From a bacterium (GTDB taxonomy: Bacteria > Hydrogenedentota > Hydrogenedentia > Hydrogenedentiales > SLHB01), in the NCBI GenBank assembly GCA_024231375.1, contig JAAEQP010000132.1, positions 1-11,435 on the forward strand: a DNA stretch of 11,435 nt, written 5' to 3'. This document shows, one piece after another, positions 1-5,541 of the stretch (positions are counted from its first letter, which is position 1; every line of letters starts with the position of its first letter). The notes under the pieces are model-generated. The model saw only the letters and a list, made by a program, of their open reading frames with translations, was not told the DNA's origin and searched no databases. A program made the translations under genes and the position numbers.

Positions 1-1
1 C

Positions 2-37
2 GAGGACGCACTCCGCTGGTTGGGCGAAGACCTGTAG
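2..37 (+). CDS. C-terminal tail of an upstream gene (partial)
   Basis: A frame open from the window edge reads EDALRWLGEDL and ends at a TAG. The residues look protein-like (amphipathic, acidic and hydrophobic) and the frame stops before a small GC-rich inverted repeat (GCAGGT 54-59, ACCTGC 65-70). Eleven residues are too few to name a family. It could also be chance, so treat it as the probable 3' end of a gene lying mostly outside the window and co-oriented with comM. Confidence 0.3.
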   Translation, partial: EDALRWLGEDL

Positions 38-187
38 CTTCTCTATCGCCTTGGCAGGTCCGCAACCTGCGGGTTCTCACGTCTCAATCGGGCCGTTTGG
101 CCGAACTCCCCCTTGATCCTCCGGACTTTCGGGTCTAATATGCCTATCTGTTCGCTAGGTGTACTCTTCAAGGGGGCTCTGGCCGGT

Positions 188-1723
188 ATGCTTGCTCGCG
201 TACACTCCTGCGCTGTCATGGGAATCGACGGATACCCGCTCACCGTCGAAGTGGACAACCACGCCGGTCTGCAAATGTTCGCCATTGTCGGCCTGGCCGA
301 TATGGCCGTGCGTGAAAGCCGCGAGCGGGTCGGGTCGGCGAGTCGAAATTCGGGGTTCCGGTTTCCCCGCGGCGTAACGATCGTCAACCTGGCCCCGGCC
401 GATATCCGCAAGGAAGGATGCGCCCTGGACCTGGCCATCGCGTTGGGCCTGCTGGCCGCCAGCGAGCAGATCGGCGGGGCGCGTCTCGGCGACTATGCCC
501 TCGTGGGTGAACTGGCCTTGGACGGATCGATTCGGCCCGTGTCCGGGGCCTTGTCCATGGCAATGGCCGCCCGCGACGCCGGCCTGAAGGGCATCATCCT
601 CCCTGAAGACAATGCCGATGAGGCGGGGGTGGTCCCCGAAATCGACGTGATACCCGTGCCGACGCTGAACGAAGCCGTGGCCTTCGTTACCGGCGCCGCG
701 GACCAGGAACCCCACCAAACGGACCTTACGACAGCGTACAGCGCCGCACGGGACGGCATGCCCGACCTCACCGAGGTGAAGGGGCAGGCCCACGTGAAGC
801 GGGCGCTCACCGTGGCCGCGGCTGGAAGTCACAATCTGTTGATGGTGGGCCCCCCGGGCACGGGGAAGACGATGCTCGCTGCACGCATGCCCGGGATTCT
901 GCCCGATATGTCGTTCACCGAGGCCCTTGAGACCACCCAGATTTTCAGTGTGGCCGACGGCGTGAGCGAGAAGGGCAATCTCATCCTCGAGCGCCCCTTC
1001 CGCACGCCCCACCATACCGCCACCACGGTCTCCATCTGCGGCGGCGGCGGCGGCCAGCAACCGGTCCCCGGCGAAGTCAGCCTCGCCCACAATGGCGTGC
1101 TGTTCCTCGACGAACTGCCCGAGTTCAACCGGGCCGCCCTCGAAGTGTTGCGGCAACCGCTCGAAGAAGGGTTGGTGCATATCCGGCGGGCAATGTATTC
1201 GGTGACCTTCCCGAGCCGCTTCATGCTCGTCGTCGCCATGAACCCGTGCCCCTGCGGATGCCGCACCGATCCCCGGCGCGAATGCCGATGCACCATCGGC
1301 GAAGTGCAACGCTACATGAGCCGGTTGTCGGGACCGCTCCTCGACCGCATCGACATCCACGTCGACGTGCCCGCCCTCTCCTTCGAGGAATTGTCGGACG
1401 ACCGTCTGAGCGGGCCCACGAGCGCCGAGGTTCGGGCTACGGTCCAGGAAACCCGCGACATCCAGCGCGCGCGCCACAACGGGTCCGCCGCCTGCAACGC
1501 CCATCTCGACGCCAAAGGCGTGCGCAAACACTGTGCCACCACCGACAGCGCCAAGTCCCTCCTCGAAGACGCCATCGAGCGTCTCGGGTTCAGCGCCCGC
1601 GCCTACGACAAAGTCTTACGCGTCGCCCGCACCCTCGCCGACCTCGAACACGCCGACACCATCAGCGACCAGCACGTGGGCGAGGCCATTCAGTATCGGA
1701 GTCTGGATAGGCAGTTGTTCTGA
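188..1723 (+). CDS. comM: ComM/YifB family Mg-chelatase-like AAA+ ATPase
   Basis: A 511-residue cytoplasmic AAA+ ATPase. ComM is known as a hexameric branch-migration helicase that helps integrate DNA taken up by natural transformation; many non-competent bacteria also carry it. The protein has the YifB architecture: an N-terminal ChlI-like domain (about residues 1-180) with the family signature ending in VRESRERV, Walker A GPPGTGKT at 221-228, Walker B LFLDE at 305-309, a cysteine cluster NPCPCG followed by CRC, the sensor-like GPLLDRIDIHVDVP, and the C-terminal ending IQYRSLDR. Length matches the family (about 500 aa). The ATG at 188 is preferred over an upstream TTG (113) because family members begin MxARVxSxAxxGIDG exactly here; AAGGGGG lies 11 nt upstream, a little far. 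The neighbouring downstream gene is convergent, so it is probably transcribed alone or with the truncated upstream gene. Family assignment is very secure; a role in competence here is inferred. Confidence 0.96.
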   Translation: MLARVHSCAVMGIDGYPLTVEVDNHAGLQMFAIVGLADMAVRESRERVGSASRNSGFRFPRGVTIVNLAPADIRKEGCALDLAIALGLLAASEQIGGARLGDYALVGELALDGSIRPVSGALSMAMAARDAGLKGIILPEDNADEAGVVPEIDVIPVPTLNEAVAFVTGAADQEPHQTDLTTAYSAARDGMPDLTEVKGQAHVKRALTVAAAGSHNLLMVGPPGTGKTMLAARMPGILPDMSFTEALETTQIFSVADGVSEKGNLILERPFRTPHHTATTVSICGGGGGQQPVPGEVSLAHNGVLFLDELPEFNRAALEVLRQPLEEGLVHIRRAMYSVTFPSRFMLVVAMNPCPCGCRTDPRRECRCTIGEVQRYMSRLSGPLLDRIDIHVDVPALSFEELSDDRLSGPTSAEVRATVQETRDIQRARHNGSAACNAHLDAKGVRKHCATTDSAKSLLEDAIERLGFSARAYDKVLRVARTLADLEHADTISDQHVGEAIQYRSLDRQLF

Positions 1724-1953
1724 GGGCATCTCCGTAGTACGGTCACGCGACGGCGCCACATCAACGAGGTTCTGTGGTTCTGATCCCATTCAGGGCGGTT
1801 CGTCAGGAAGACGCAGAAGATGCCCACCGGCGCCCTCTTGGGCAACGTCTTGGCGAGAGACGTCGGAAGTACGTCTGAAGCTTCTTCGCTCGGGGCCCTT
1901 TTGGGTAGCTACTGAGGGCTGTAGGCACGGCCTTCTTGCGTGTCACAAACGGC

Positions 1954-2835
1954 TCAGAAATCGTTCAGAGCGGCACTGGAATCAGCCCATTGCGTCAACG
2001 CAAAGCTTCTGCCGCAGCCGCTGCACACAATCTCCGGTGCATTGGCAAGAAATGCGCCGCTGAGGTGCTGTTGCATGAGGATGAGAATATAGTGGCTGCC
2101 TTGGCAGAGATGCCCACACCCAGGGCATTTAAGATTGCATCTGAGTCCCTCATCCTGATCTTCAGTCTCGTTGCCTCGTTCTACTTCCGGCGCGTGCCCC
2201 AGCATGTTCAACGTGTCGAACGCCGCTTGGCGCACATCGCTATCGTCATCTCTGAGCGCCTCAGTCAGCGGCTCCACCGCACGTTCGTCACCCAGTAGCC
2301 TCAGCGCGATCACCGCCTCTCTGCGCACATCGCTATCGTCATCTTTGATCGCCTCAATCAGCGGCTCCACCGCACGTTTGTCAAGCAGTCGCCTCAGCGC
2401 ATGCACCGTCGCTTCACGCACAAGGCTAGCGTTATCTTTGAGCGCCTCAATCAGCGGCTCCACCGCGCGTTCGCTACCCAGTTCCGCCAAGGCGTCCACC
2501 GCCGCTACGCACACCCAGCGGTCATCATCTCTGAGCGCTTCAATCAGGCCCTCTACCGCGCGTTCGCCACCCAGATTCCTCAGCGCGATCACGGCCTTCT
2601 CGCGCACATCGCTATCACTATCTCCAAGCGCTCCGATCAGCGGCTCCACCACACCTGCGCCGCCTAGTTGCCGTAGTGCGTGGACTGCCGCCAATCGCAC
2701 GCCATTCCTCTTGCTAGAATTCAGCTTTCGAGTGTTCCACCAAATCTTGAGCGTTTCGATCATTGCTTCTGAGTCCTCTTCAGGTGCTTTGTGCTCAGCC
2801 AGAATCCCCCATATGAGCCCACCGGCGCTCCCCAC
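1954..2835 (-). CDS. HEAT-repeat protein with C-terminal zinc-ribbon-like domain
   Basis: A 293-residue protein from a GTG start, probably cytoplasmic, with no signal peptide. Residues 44-214 are five complete 31-residue HEAT (PBS-lyase-like) repeats plus half of a sixth, with consensus SDVRxxAVxALRxLGxERAVEPLIEALxDDD. Such repeats form alpha-solenoids that bind proteins. The tail holds cysteines 233, 237, 240 and 244 and then 271 and 274 (CPGCG...CSGCG), which looks like a zinc ribbon. The N-terminal ~43 residues match nothing I recognise. The start is uncertain: the GTG at 2835 has no clear Shine-Dalgarno sequence, and an ATG at 2763 (residue 25) has a weak GAGG upstream; both keep all repeats. 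It is convergent with comM, 230 bp away, with no obvious operon partner. Its partner and role cannot be read from the sequence. It could be a scaffold, or descend from phycobilin-lyase-type HEAT proteins without that activity. Confidence 0.85.
   Translation of the reverse strand: MGSAGGLIWGILAEHKAPEEDSEAMIETLKIWWNTRKLNSSKRNGVRLAAVHALRQLGGAGVVEPLIGALGDSDSDVREKAVIALRNLGGERAVEGLIEALRDDDRWVCVAAVDALAELGSERAVEPLIEALKDNASLVREATVHALRRLLDKRAVEPLIEAIKDDDSDVRREAVIALRLLGDERAVEPLTEALRDDDSDVRQAAFDTLNMLGHAPEVERGNETEDQDEGLRCNLKCPGCGHLCQGSHYILILMQQHLSGAFLANAPEIVCSGCGRSFALTQWADSSAALNDF
2231..2695 (-). repeat. 93-bp tandem repeat array encoding the HEAT repeats
   Basis: Five 93-bp units begin at 2231, 2324, 2417, 2510 and 2603 (plus-strand view), in register with the 31-residue protein repeats. 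The units at 2231 and 2324 share a long identical stretch around CGCACATCGCTATCGTCATC, and the unit at 2603 begins almost the same way. Units at 2417 and 2510 have diverged more. Synonymous positions are shared, which suggests recent duplication or gene conversion and not only selection on the protein fold. Copy number may vary between strains. Confidence 0.9.
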
Positions 2836-2886
2836 TGACGGGGTTGAACGAGAATAGTCGAGGCAATCAGCGCATTCAACCCGTCA
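2836..2886. repeat. Imperfect inverted repeat 5' of the HEAT gene
   Basis: TGACGGGGTTGAA (2836-2848) is complementary to TTCAACCCGTCA (2875-2886) apart from one extra G, with a 26-nt loop. It directly abuts the GTG start of the HEAT gene on the minus strand and lies just before the candidate small gene on the plus strand. It could be an operator-like site for either gene or part of a folded leader. The sequence gives no further clue. Confidence 0.45.
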
Positions 2887-2902
2887 TTTGCCTTTGTGGT
2901 CC

Positions 2903-3013
2903 GTGACGCGCGGGAAGTCCGGATGCCTCGTCGCGCTTCTGGTCACGCTCGTGAGTTGGCCGCTTGGCCTTCTCCTATGGGTCGTGTTCCGCCCGGAACT
3001 CCGCAGCCCGTAG
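2903..3013 (+). CDS. Candidate 36-residue single-span membrane protein
   Basis: A short frame from a GTG (2903) to TAG (3011-3013) encodes a basic N-terminus (VTRGKSG), one strongly hydrophobic span of about 22 residues starting CLVALLVTLVSWPLG, then a polar tail RPELRSP. The frame is open upstream to a TAG at 2855, so TTG at 2894 or 2888 could also start it. The arrangement (basic residues, one membrane span with an internal Trp-Pro-Leu-Gly turn, Arg-Pro after it) looks like a genuine small inner-membrane protein or the conserved tail of a larger one, and most third codon positions are G or C as in neighbouring genes. No clear ribosome binding site is visible. It may be a real micro-gene, a remnant of a decayed gene, or chance; I cannot name a family. 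Confidence 0.38.
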   Translation: MTRGKSGCLVALLVTLVSWPLGLLLWVVFRPELRSP

Positions 3014-3060
3014 CCGACCTCCTGTTGCCCAAATGGATGCCGGAGTCCGTGCGTGTTCCG

Positions 3061-3153
3061 TCGTCCCTCCGGGACTGTTCATTGGGGGTGCCCGAATCCC
3101 AGGATTTCGCTTCGCTCATCCTGGGCTACCCTCGGGTCGTCCCTACCGGGACT
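3061..3153 (+). repeat. REP-like composite palindromic element, copy A
   Basis: The element begins with GTCCCTCCGGGAC (3063-3075). A middle hairpin follows (CCCAGGA 3098-3104 with TCCTGGG 3119-3125) around a TTCGCTTCGCT loop. It ends with CTCGGGTC and GTCCCTACCGGGAC (3139-3152). Copy B (3452-3541) has the same order of parts on the opposite strand, so this is a true dispersed repeat unit and not isolated hairpins. No transposase is present, so it would be a non-autonomous REP/MITE-like element. Confidence 0.75.
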
Positions 3154-3257
3154 TGGCGATATCCCAAGAGGAACGTCGGGTCCCGGCAGTCGCACGTGAT
3201 CGACGAGGTCGCGCCGTAGTGATGCACACCGCAGGAACGTTCAAGGCGAGGTCCGAG

Positions 3258-3291
3258 TTTGGAGTGCGGCATCGTGATGCCGCACTCCAAA
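3258..3291. repeat. Perfect 15-bp inverted repeat with 4-nt loop
   Basis: TTTGGAGTGCGGCAT (3258-3272), loop CGTG, then ATGCCGCACTCCAAA (3277-3291). All 15 pairs match. There is no T-run on either side beyond the stem itself, and no gene ends nearby, so a terminator role is doubtful. It lies between the two inverted composite elements and is probably another family of dispersed intergenic palindrome. Confidence 0.85.
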
Positions 3292-3403
3292 TAGTCCCCA
3301 AATGTTTTGGATGGGCCGCCCCAGCCAGAAACCAGAGATGCTGCATTTTCGAAATCCTCCAATTCCGAGGCGACCTTGGTGCAATTGCTCCAACTCTCCG
3401 GTT

Positions 3404-3417
3404 GTCCCTTGCGGGAC
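3404..3417. repeat. Isolated GTCCC/GGGAC palindrome
   Basis: GTCCCTTGCGGGAC is a 5-bp stem with a 4-nt loop, followed by ACTTGG-like sequence (GGGACTTGGC) that also follows the second palindrome of copy A (3148-3157). It is the odd member of the five palindromes and probably a partial element next to copy B. Confidence 0.6.
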
Positions 3418-3451
3418 TTGGCAATGTCCGCCGGTAGGCTTCCCCCTTGTA

Positions 3452-3541
3452 GTCCCGGAGGGACGACCCGAAGATAGCCCAGGGCCAGCGAAGCGCAGCC
3501 CTGGGATCCCACGTCCCTTCACGCAAGTCCCGGAGGGACGG
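3452..3541 (-). repeat. REP-like composite palindromic element, copy B (inverted)
   Basis: Read on the minus strand it repeats copy A: GTCCCTCCGGGAC (3527-3539), a middle hairpin (CCCAGGG/CCCTGGG, 3478-3484 and 3499-3505) with the shared CGCTTCGCT loop, then TTCGGGTCGTCCCTCCGGGAC-type end (3452-3464). Differences from copy A in the middle stem are partly compensatory (an A-T pair becomes G-C), so pairing is kept, which argues that the folded form matters. Confidence 0.75.
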
Positions 3542-3696
3542 CGGAACAAGAAGTGAGCGCCCTTGGAGGCCGTAACCGCCGATATGCTAGAGTTCCCCCC
3601 TCGAAGGCTCTGAGGGAACCTTCCCCGCTCCGCCGGGATAGAAATCTCTAGATGTGAGACTTGAACTGCTTTGCACCGAGAAAACGGGGGTATCGA

Positions 3697-4800
3697 TTGG
3701 AACACGGGAAGAAGATCCGAGTGGCCGTTTTGTTCGGAGGACGGTCGGCTGAGCATGAAGTATCCCTGCAATCCGCGCGCAACATCATCGACGCGTTGGA
3801 CAAGGACAAATACGACGTCATCCCCGTGGGCATCGACAAGAAGGGCCGGTGGCTGGTTGAAGACGCGTCGCAGTTCCTGCTGAACGCCGAGGACCCCCGC
3901 CTCGTCAGCCTCAACAAGGGCGGCGCAACCGTCACGCTCACGTCGAACGAAGGATGCACGGAACTGATCACGCTGGACGGTTCCGGACCCAATCAGGCCG
4001 TGGATGTGGTGTTCCCCGTGCTTCACGGCACCTACGGTGAAGACGGCACGGTCCAGGGCCTGCTCAAACTGGCCGATGTGCCCTTCGTGGGCGCGGGCGT
4101 ATTGGGATCGTCCGTCGGCATGGACAAGGACGTCATGAAGCGTCTGCTCCGCGATGGCGGATTGCCCATCGGCGATTTCGTGACTGTCACCCGCGCCAAG
4201 ATGTTGGACCCCGAAGCCATCGTGGAACGGTTGGGACTGCCCTGTTTCGTGAAACCCGCCAATCTTGGATCGTCGGTGGGCATCCACAAGGTGAACGAAG
4301 TCGGCGCGCTGGCGGCCGCCATGGAAGACGCATTCCAGTACGACCACAAAGTCCTGGTTGAGGAGTTCGTCCCTGGCCGCGAGATCGAATGCTCGGTCCT
4401 GGGCAACGAAGACCCCATCGCGTCGTTGCCCGGCGAAGTGACGCCCACCCACGACTTCTACTCCTACGACGCCAAATACATCGACGAGAAGGGCGCCGAC
4501 CTGACAATCCCGGCCAAGTTGTCCGAGGCCGAAGTGGCCGAGGTGCAGGATCTGGCCGTTCGTACGTTCACCACATTGAACTGTGAAGGCTTGGCCCGCG
4601 TCGACTGCTTCCTGCGGCCCGACGGCGAGTTCATCGTCAACGAGATCAACACGCTTCCCGGTTTCACCCGGATCAGCATGTACCCGAAACTATGGGAAGC
4701 CACGGGCATGTCGTGTCCCGACTTGCTTGACCGGCTCATCCAGCTCGCTCTGGACCGGCATCGTCTGGACCAATCCCTCAAGACCAATTGGGACCTCTAG
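3697..4800 (+). CDS. ddl: D-alanine--D-alanine ligase (DdlA type)
   Basis: A 367-residue ATP-grasp enzyme joining two D-alanines with ATP in the cytoplasm; the dipeptide is then used by MurF for peptidoglycan precursors. Visible family features: GGRSAEHEVS with the D-Ala-binding Glu at 19, HGTYGEDGT (110-118), the ATP-grasp segment KPANLGSSVGI (about 187-197), an omega loop FYSYDAKY (254-261), and Mg ligands Asp303, Glu316 and Asn318 (RVDCF...NEINTLPGFT), spaced as in the E. coli enzyme. Length and the GVLGSSVGMDKD segment fit the DdlA/VanA-like branch; the Tyr in the omega loop argues for D-Ala-D-Ala and not D-Ala-D-lactate, an inference from known ligases. The TTG at 3697 is chosen because GGGGG lies 8 nt upstream and homologues start MEKxxRVxVLFGG; a TTG at 3661 would add 12 residues. 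It stands alone between two repeat-rich spacers, away from a cell-wall cluster. Confidence 0.95.
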   Translation: MEHGKKIRVAVLFGGRSAEHEVSLQSARNIIDALDKDKYDVIPVGIDKKGRWLVEDASQFLLNAEDPRLVSLNKGGATVTLTSNEGCTELITLDGSGPNQAVDVVFPVLHGTYGEDGTVQGLLKLADVPFVGAGVLGSSVGMDKDVMKRLLRDGGLPIGDFVTVTRAKMLDPEAIVERLGLPCFVKPANLGSSVGIHKVNEVGALAAAMEDAFQYDHKVLVEEFVPGREIECSVLGNEDPIASLPGEVTPTHDFYSYDAKYIDEKGADLTIPAKLSEAEVAEVQDLAVRTFTTLNCEGLARVDCFLRPDGEFIVNEINTLPGFTRISMYPKLWEATGMSCPDLLDRLIQLALDRHRLDQSLKTNWDL

Positions 4801-4862
4801 CGCGAACCCGATTCCCGGTGTGGGTCCGCGCGCCTGGGATGTGCTAGGCCCCTCTTCGGTAG

Positions 4863-4882
4863 GGTCGCGCTCCGTCGCGACC
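4863..4882. repeat. GC-rich hairpin downstream of ddl
   Basis: GGTCGCG (4863-4869) pairs perfectly with CGCGACC (4876-4882) over a 6-nt loop. It lies 62 bp after the ddl stop with no T-tract, so it is a better fit to a REP-like palindrome than to an intrinsic terminator, though it could stabilise the 3' end of the ddl transcript. Confidence 0.6.
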
Positions 4883-4928
4883 GCCTCAGCCTGAATTGCC
4901 GCTTCTCCGCGAAAAGAGCGATCAACGT

Positions 4929-4979
4929 GGTAGGGGCACGCTTCCGTGTGCCCTGGCTCCGCAGAAGCGGAGCCCTACC
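4929..4979. repeat. Palindromic element able to fold as a three-way junction
   Basis: An outer stem GGTAG (4929-4933) with CTACC (4975-4979) encloses two arms that fill nearly all the space: GGGCAC (4934-4939) with GTGCCC (4948-4953), and GGCTCCGC (4955-4962) with GCGGAGCC (4967-4974, loop AGAA). Only T4954 is left unpaired between arms. Such compact packing is unlikely by chance and resembles a REP/BIME-like mobile unit or a small structured RNA. The last bases overlap the first copy of the direct repeat that follows. Confidence 0.7.
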
Positions 4980-5158
4980 CCAGCCCTACTGAACATCGGA
5001 AGGGCTGCCCAAACAGAGCGGCGCCCTCGGGGCCGCGTTCCAAGCGCCCTCCCCGGCGCGATCACATGCCCCTGAACCAAGAGGCCGACGCGGAGGTCGG
5101 CCCTACCCCAGCTCCAGTGAACATCAAATGAACTGCACAAACGGAGCAGCACCCTACG
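4972..5158. repeat. Pair of diverged direct repeats, period 128 bp
   Basis: The segment from 4972 (GCCCTACCCCAG..CTGAACATC..CTGCCCAAACAGAGCGGCGCCCT in outline) recurs from 5100 as GCCCTACCCCAG..GTGAACATC..CTGCACAAACGGAGCAGCACCCT, about 55-58 bp each. Each copy is preceded by a hairpin ending in GGCC or GGAGCC (4955-4974; 5083-5102), so the repeat unit probably includes that hairpin. A duplicated intergenic element is the simplest reading. Confidence 0.7.
5083..5102. repeat. Hairpin heading the second direct-repeat copy
   Basis: GGCCGAC (5083-5089) pairs with GTCGGCC (5096-5102) over loop GCGGAG. It occupies the same place relative to the GCCCTACCCC repeat as the GGCTCCGC hairpin does in the first copy, with a different stem sequence but kept pairing. 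Confidence 0.6.
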
Positions 5159-5330
5159 GATGCGCCGCCCCCGTAAGTACACCGTTGTCATTTGCTTGCC
5201 TCAAATTCGCAGAATCCCCCTGATGCTACGCACGAATACCGTTGTCGTACGCTAATTCTGTGGTGATTTTTCTGAAACCGGGCCGCATACCACTCGGTCT
5301 ACCCTACCGACGTCAGGCACCGTATCCGCC

Positions 5331-5510
5331 GGGAAGGACCAGACCTTCCCGCACGCGCGCACACAGTCGCACCCCCCTGCGGGGTGCGCTCGGGGCATCA
5401 TTCGCGCGCTGCACGGTCTGACCAGTATCTGTCGGCGATGATTGGGCGCCGACAGGGGGACAACCGCGCCGAAGAGGGGGGGCACCACTGTGCCTTGCCC
5501 AGTGGCGCGG
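5331..5510 (+). promoter_or_regulatory. Highly structured candidate 5' leader of the pseudopilin gene
   Basis: Reading towards the gene there are five stems: GGGAAGG/CCTTCCC (5331-5337, 5344-5350); GCA-c-GCGCGC with GCGCGCTGC (5351-5360, 5404-5412) enclosing CGCACCCC/GGGGTGCG (5368-5375, 5381-5388); CTGTCGGCG/CGCCGACAG (5429-5437, 5447-5455); and CCGCGCC/GGCGCGG (5464-5470, 5504-5510) enclosing GGCAC/GTGCC (5481-5485, 5490-5494). An alternative pairing CCACTG/CAGTGG (5485-5490, 5500-5505) would compete with the last two. The structure ends 17 nt before the GAGGAGGA ribosome binding site at 5528. It could be a leader controlling expression, or a stabilising 5' structure. It matches no riboswitch class I know. 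Confidence 0.45.
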
Positions 5511-5541
5511 ACACAACATGTCTTTTTGAGGAGGATAATCA

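Larger units (their letters stand above)
3014..3696. other. Non-coding, palindrome-rich spacer before ddl
   Basis: I see no convincing gene here. Several overlapping open frames exist on both strands, but they run through the palindromic repeats, differ between strands and contain no recognisable domain. The stretch holds five GTCCC-N3/4-GGGAC palindromes (3063, 3139, 3404, 3452, 3527), two inverted copies of a composite element, a perfect 15-bp palindrome, and about 150 bp of unremarkable sequence before ddl. No convincing promoter for ddl was identified; TATGCT near 3582 has no well-spaced -35 partner. Confidence 0.7.
4801..5541. other. Non-coding spacer between ddl and the pseudopilin gene
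   Basis: No gene is supported here. In order it holds a 7-bp hairpin, a three-way-junction palindromic element, a pair of diverged direct repeats 128 bp apart with another hairpin, an AT-richer stretch (about 5175-5275) with two ACCGTTGTC copies (5181 and 5238), and a folded leader reaching the ribosome binding site of the next gene. The pseudopilin promoter probably lies in the AT-richer stretch, but no good -35/-10 pair was found. Confidence 0.7.

Noticed and set aside
155..1531. Long open frame antisense to comM
   Set aside because: It mirrors a gene of certain identity in GC-rich DNA, has low-complexity His/Gly/Ala-rich composition and no recognisable domain.
1533..2063. Plus-strand frame spanning the end of comM and the spacer to the HEAT gene
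   Set aside because: It starts inside comM in another frame and is rich in Pro/Ser/Arg without a recognisable motif; the 1724-1953 spacer shows only a weak AGACGT/ACGTCT hairpin (1858-1876).
2231..2695. Regular repeats as a CRISPR array
   Set aside because: The 93-bp units are contiguous with no spacers, and they encode in-frame 31-residue HEAT repeats.
2171..2857. Ser/Ala-rich open frame antisense to the HEAT gene
   Set aside because: It is the complement of the 93-bp tandem repeats; the HEAT frame has the sensible repeat consensus and zinc-binding cysteines.
3126..3526. Overlapping minus-strand frames through the palindromes
   Set aside because: They consist of the repeats read in different frames, with no domain, no ribosome binding site and no agreement between copies beyond the repeat itself.
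3241..4452. Long open frame antisense to ddl running into the repeats
   Set aside because: It overlaps a certain ddl gene and its far end is made only of translated palindromic repeats.
5242..5270. TTGTCG - 17 bp - GATTTT as promoter of the pseudopilin gene
   Set aside because: The -10 box matches the consensus at only three of six positions, too weak to list as a promoter.
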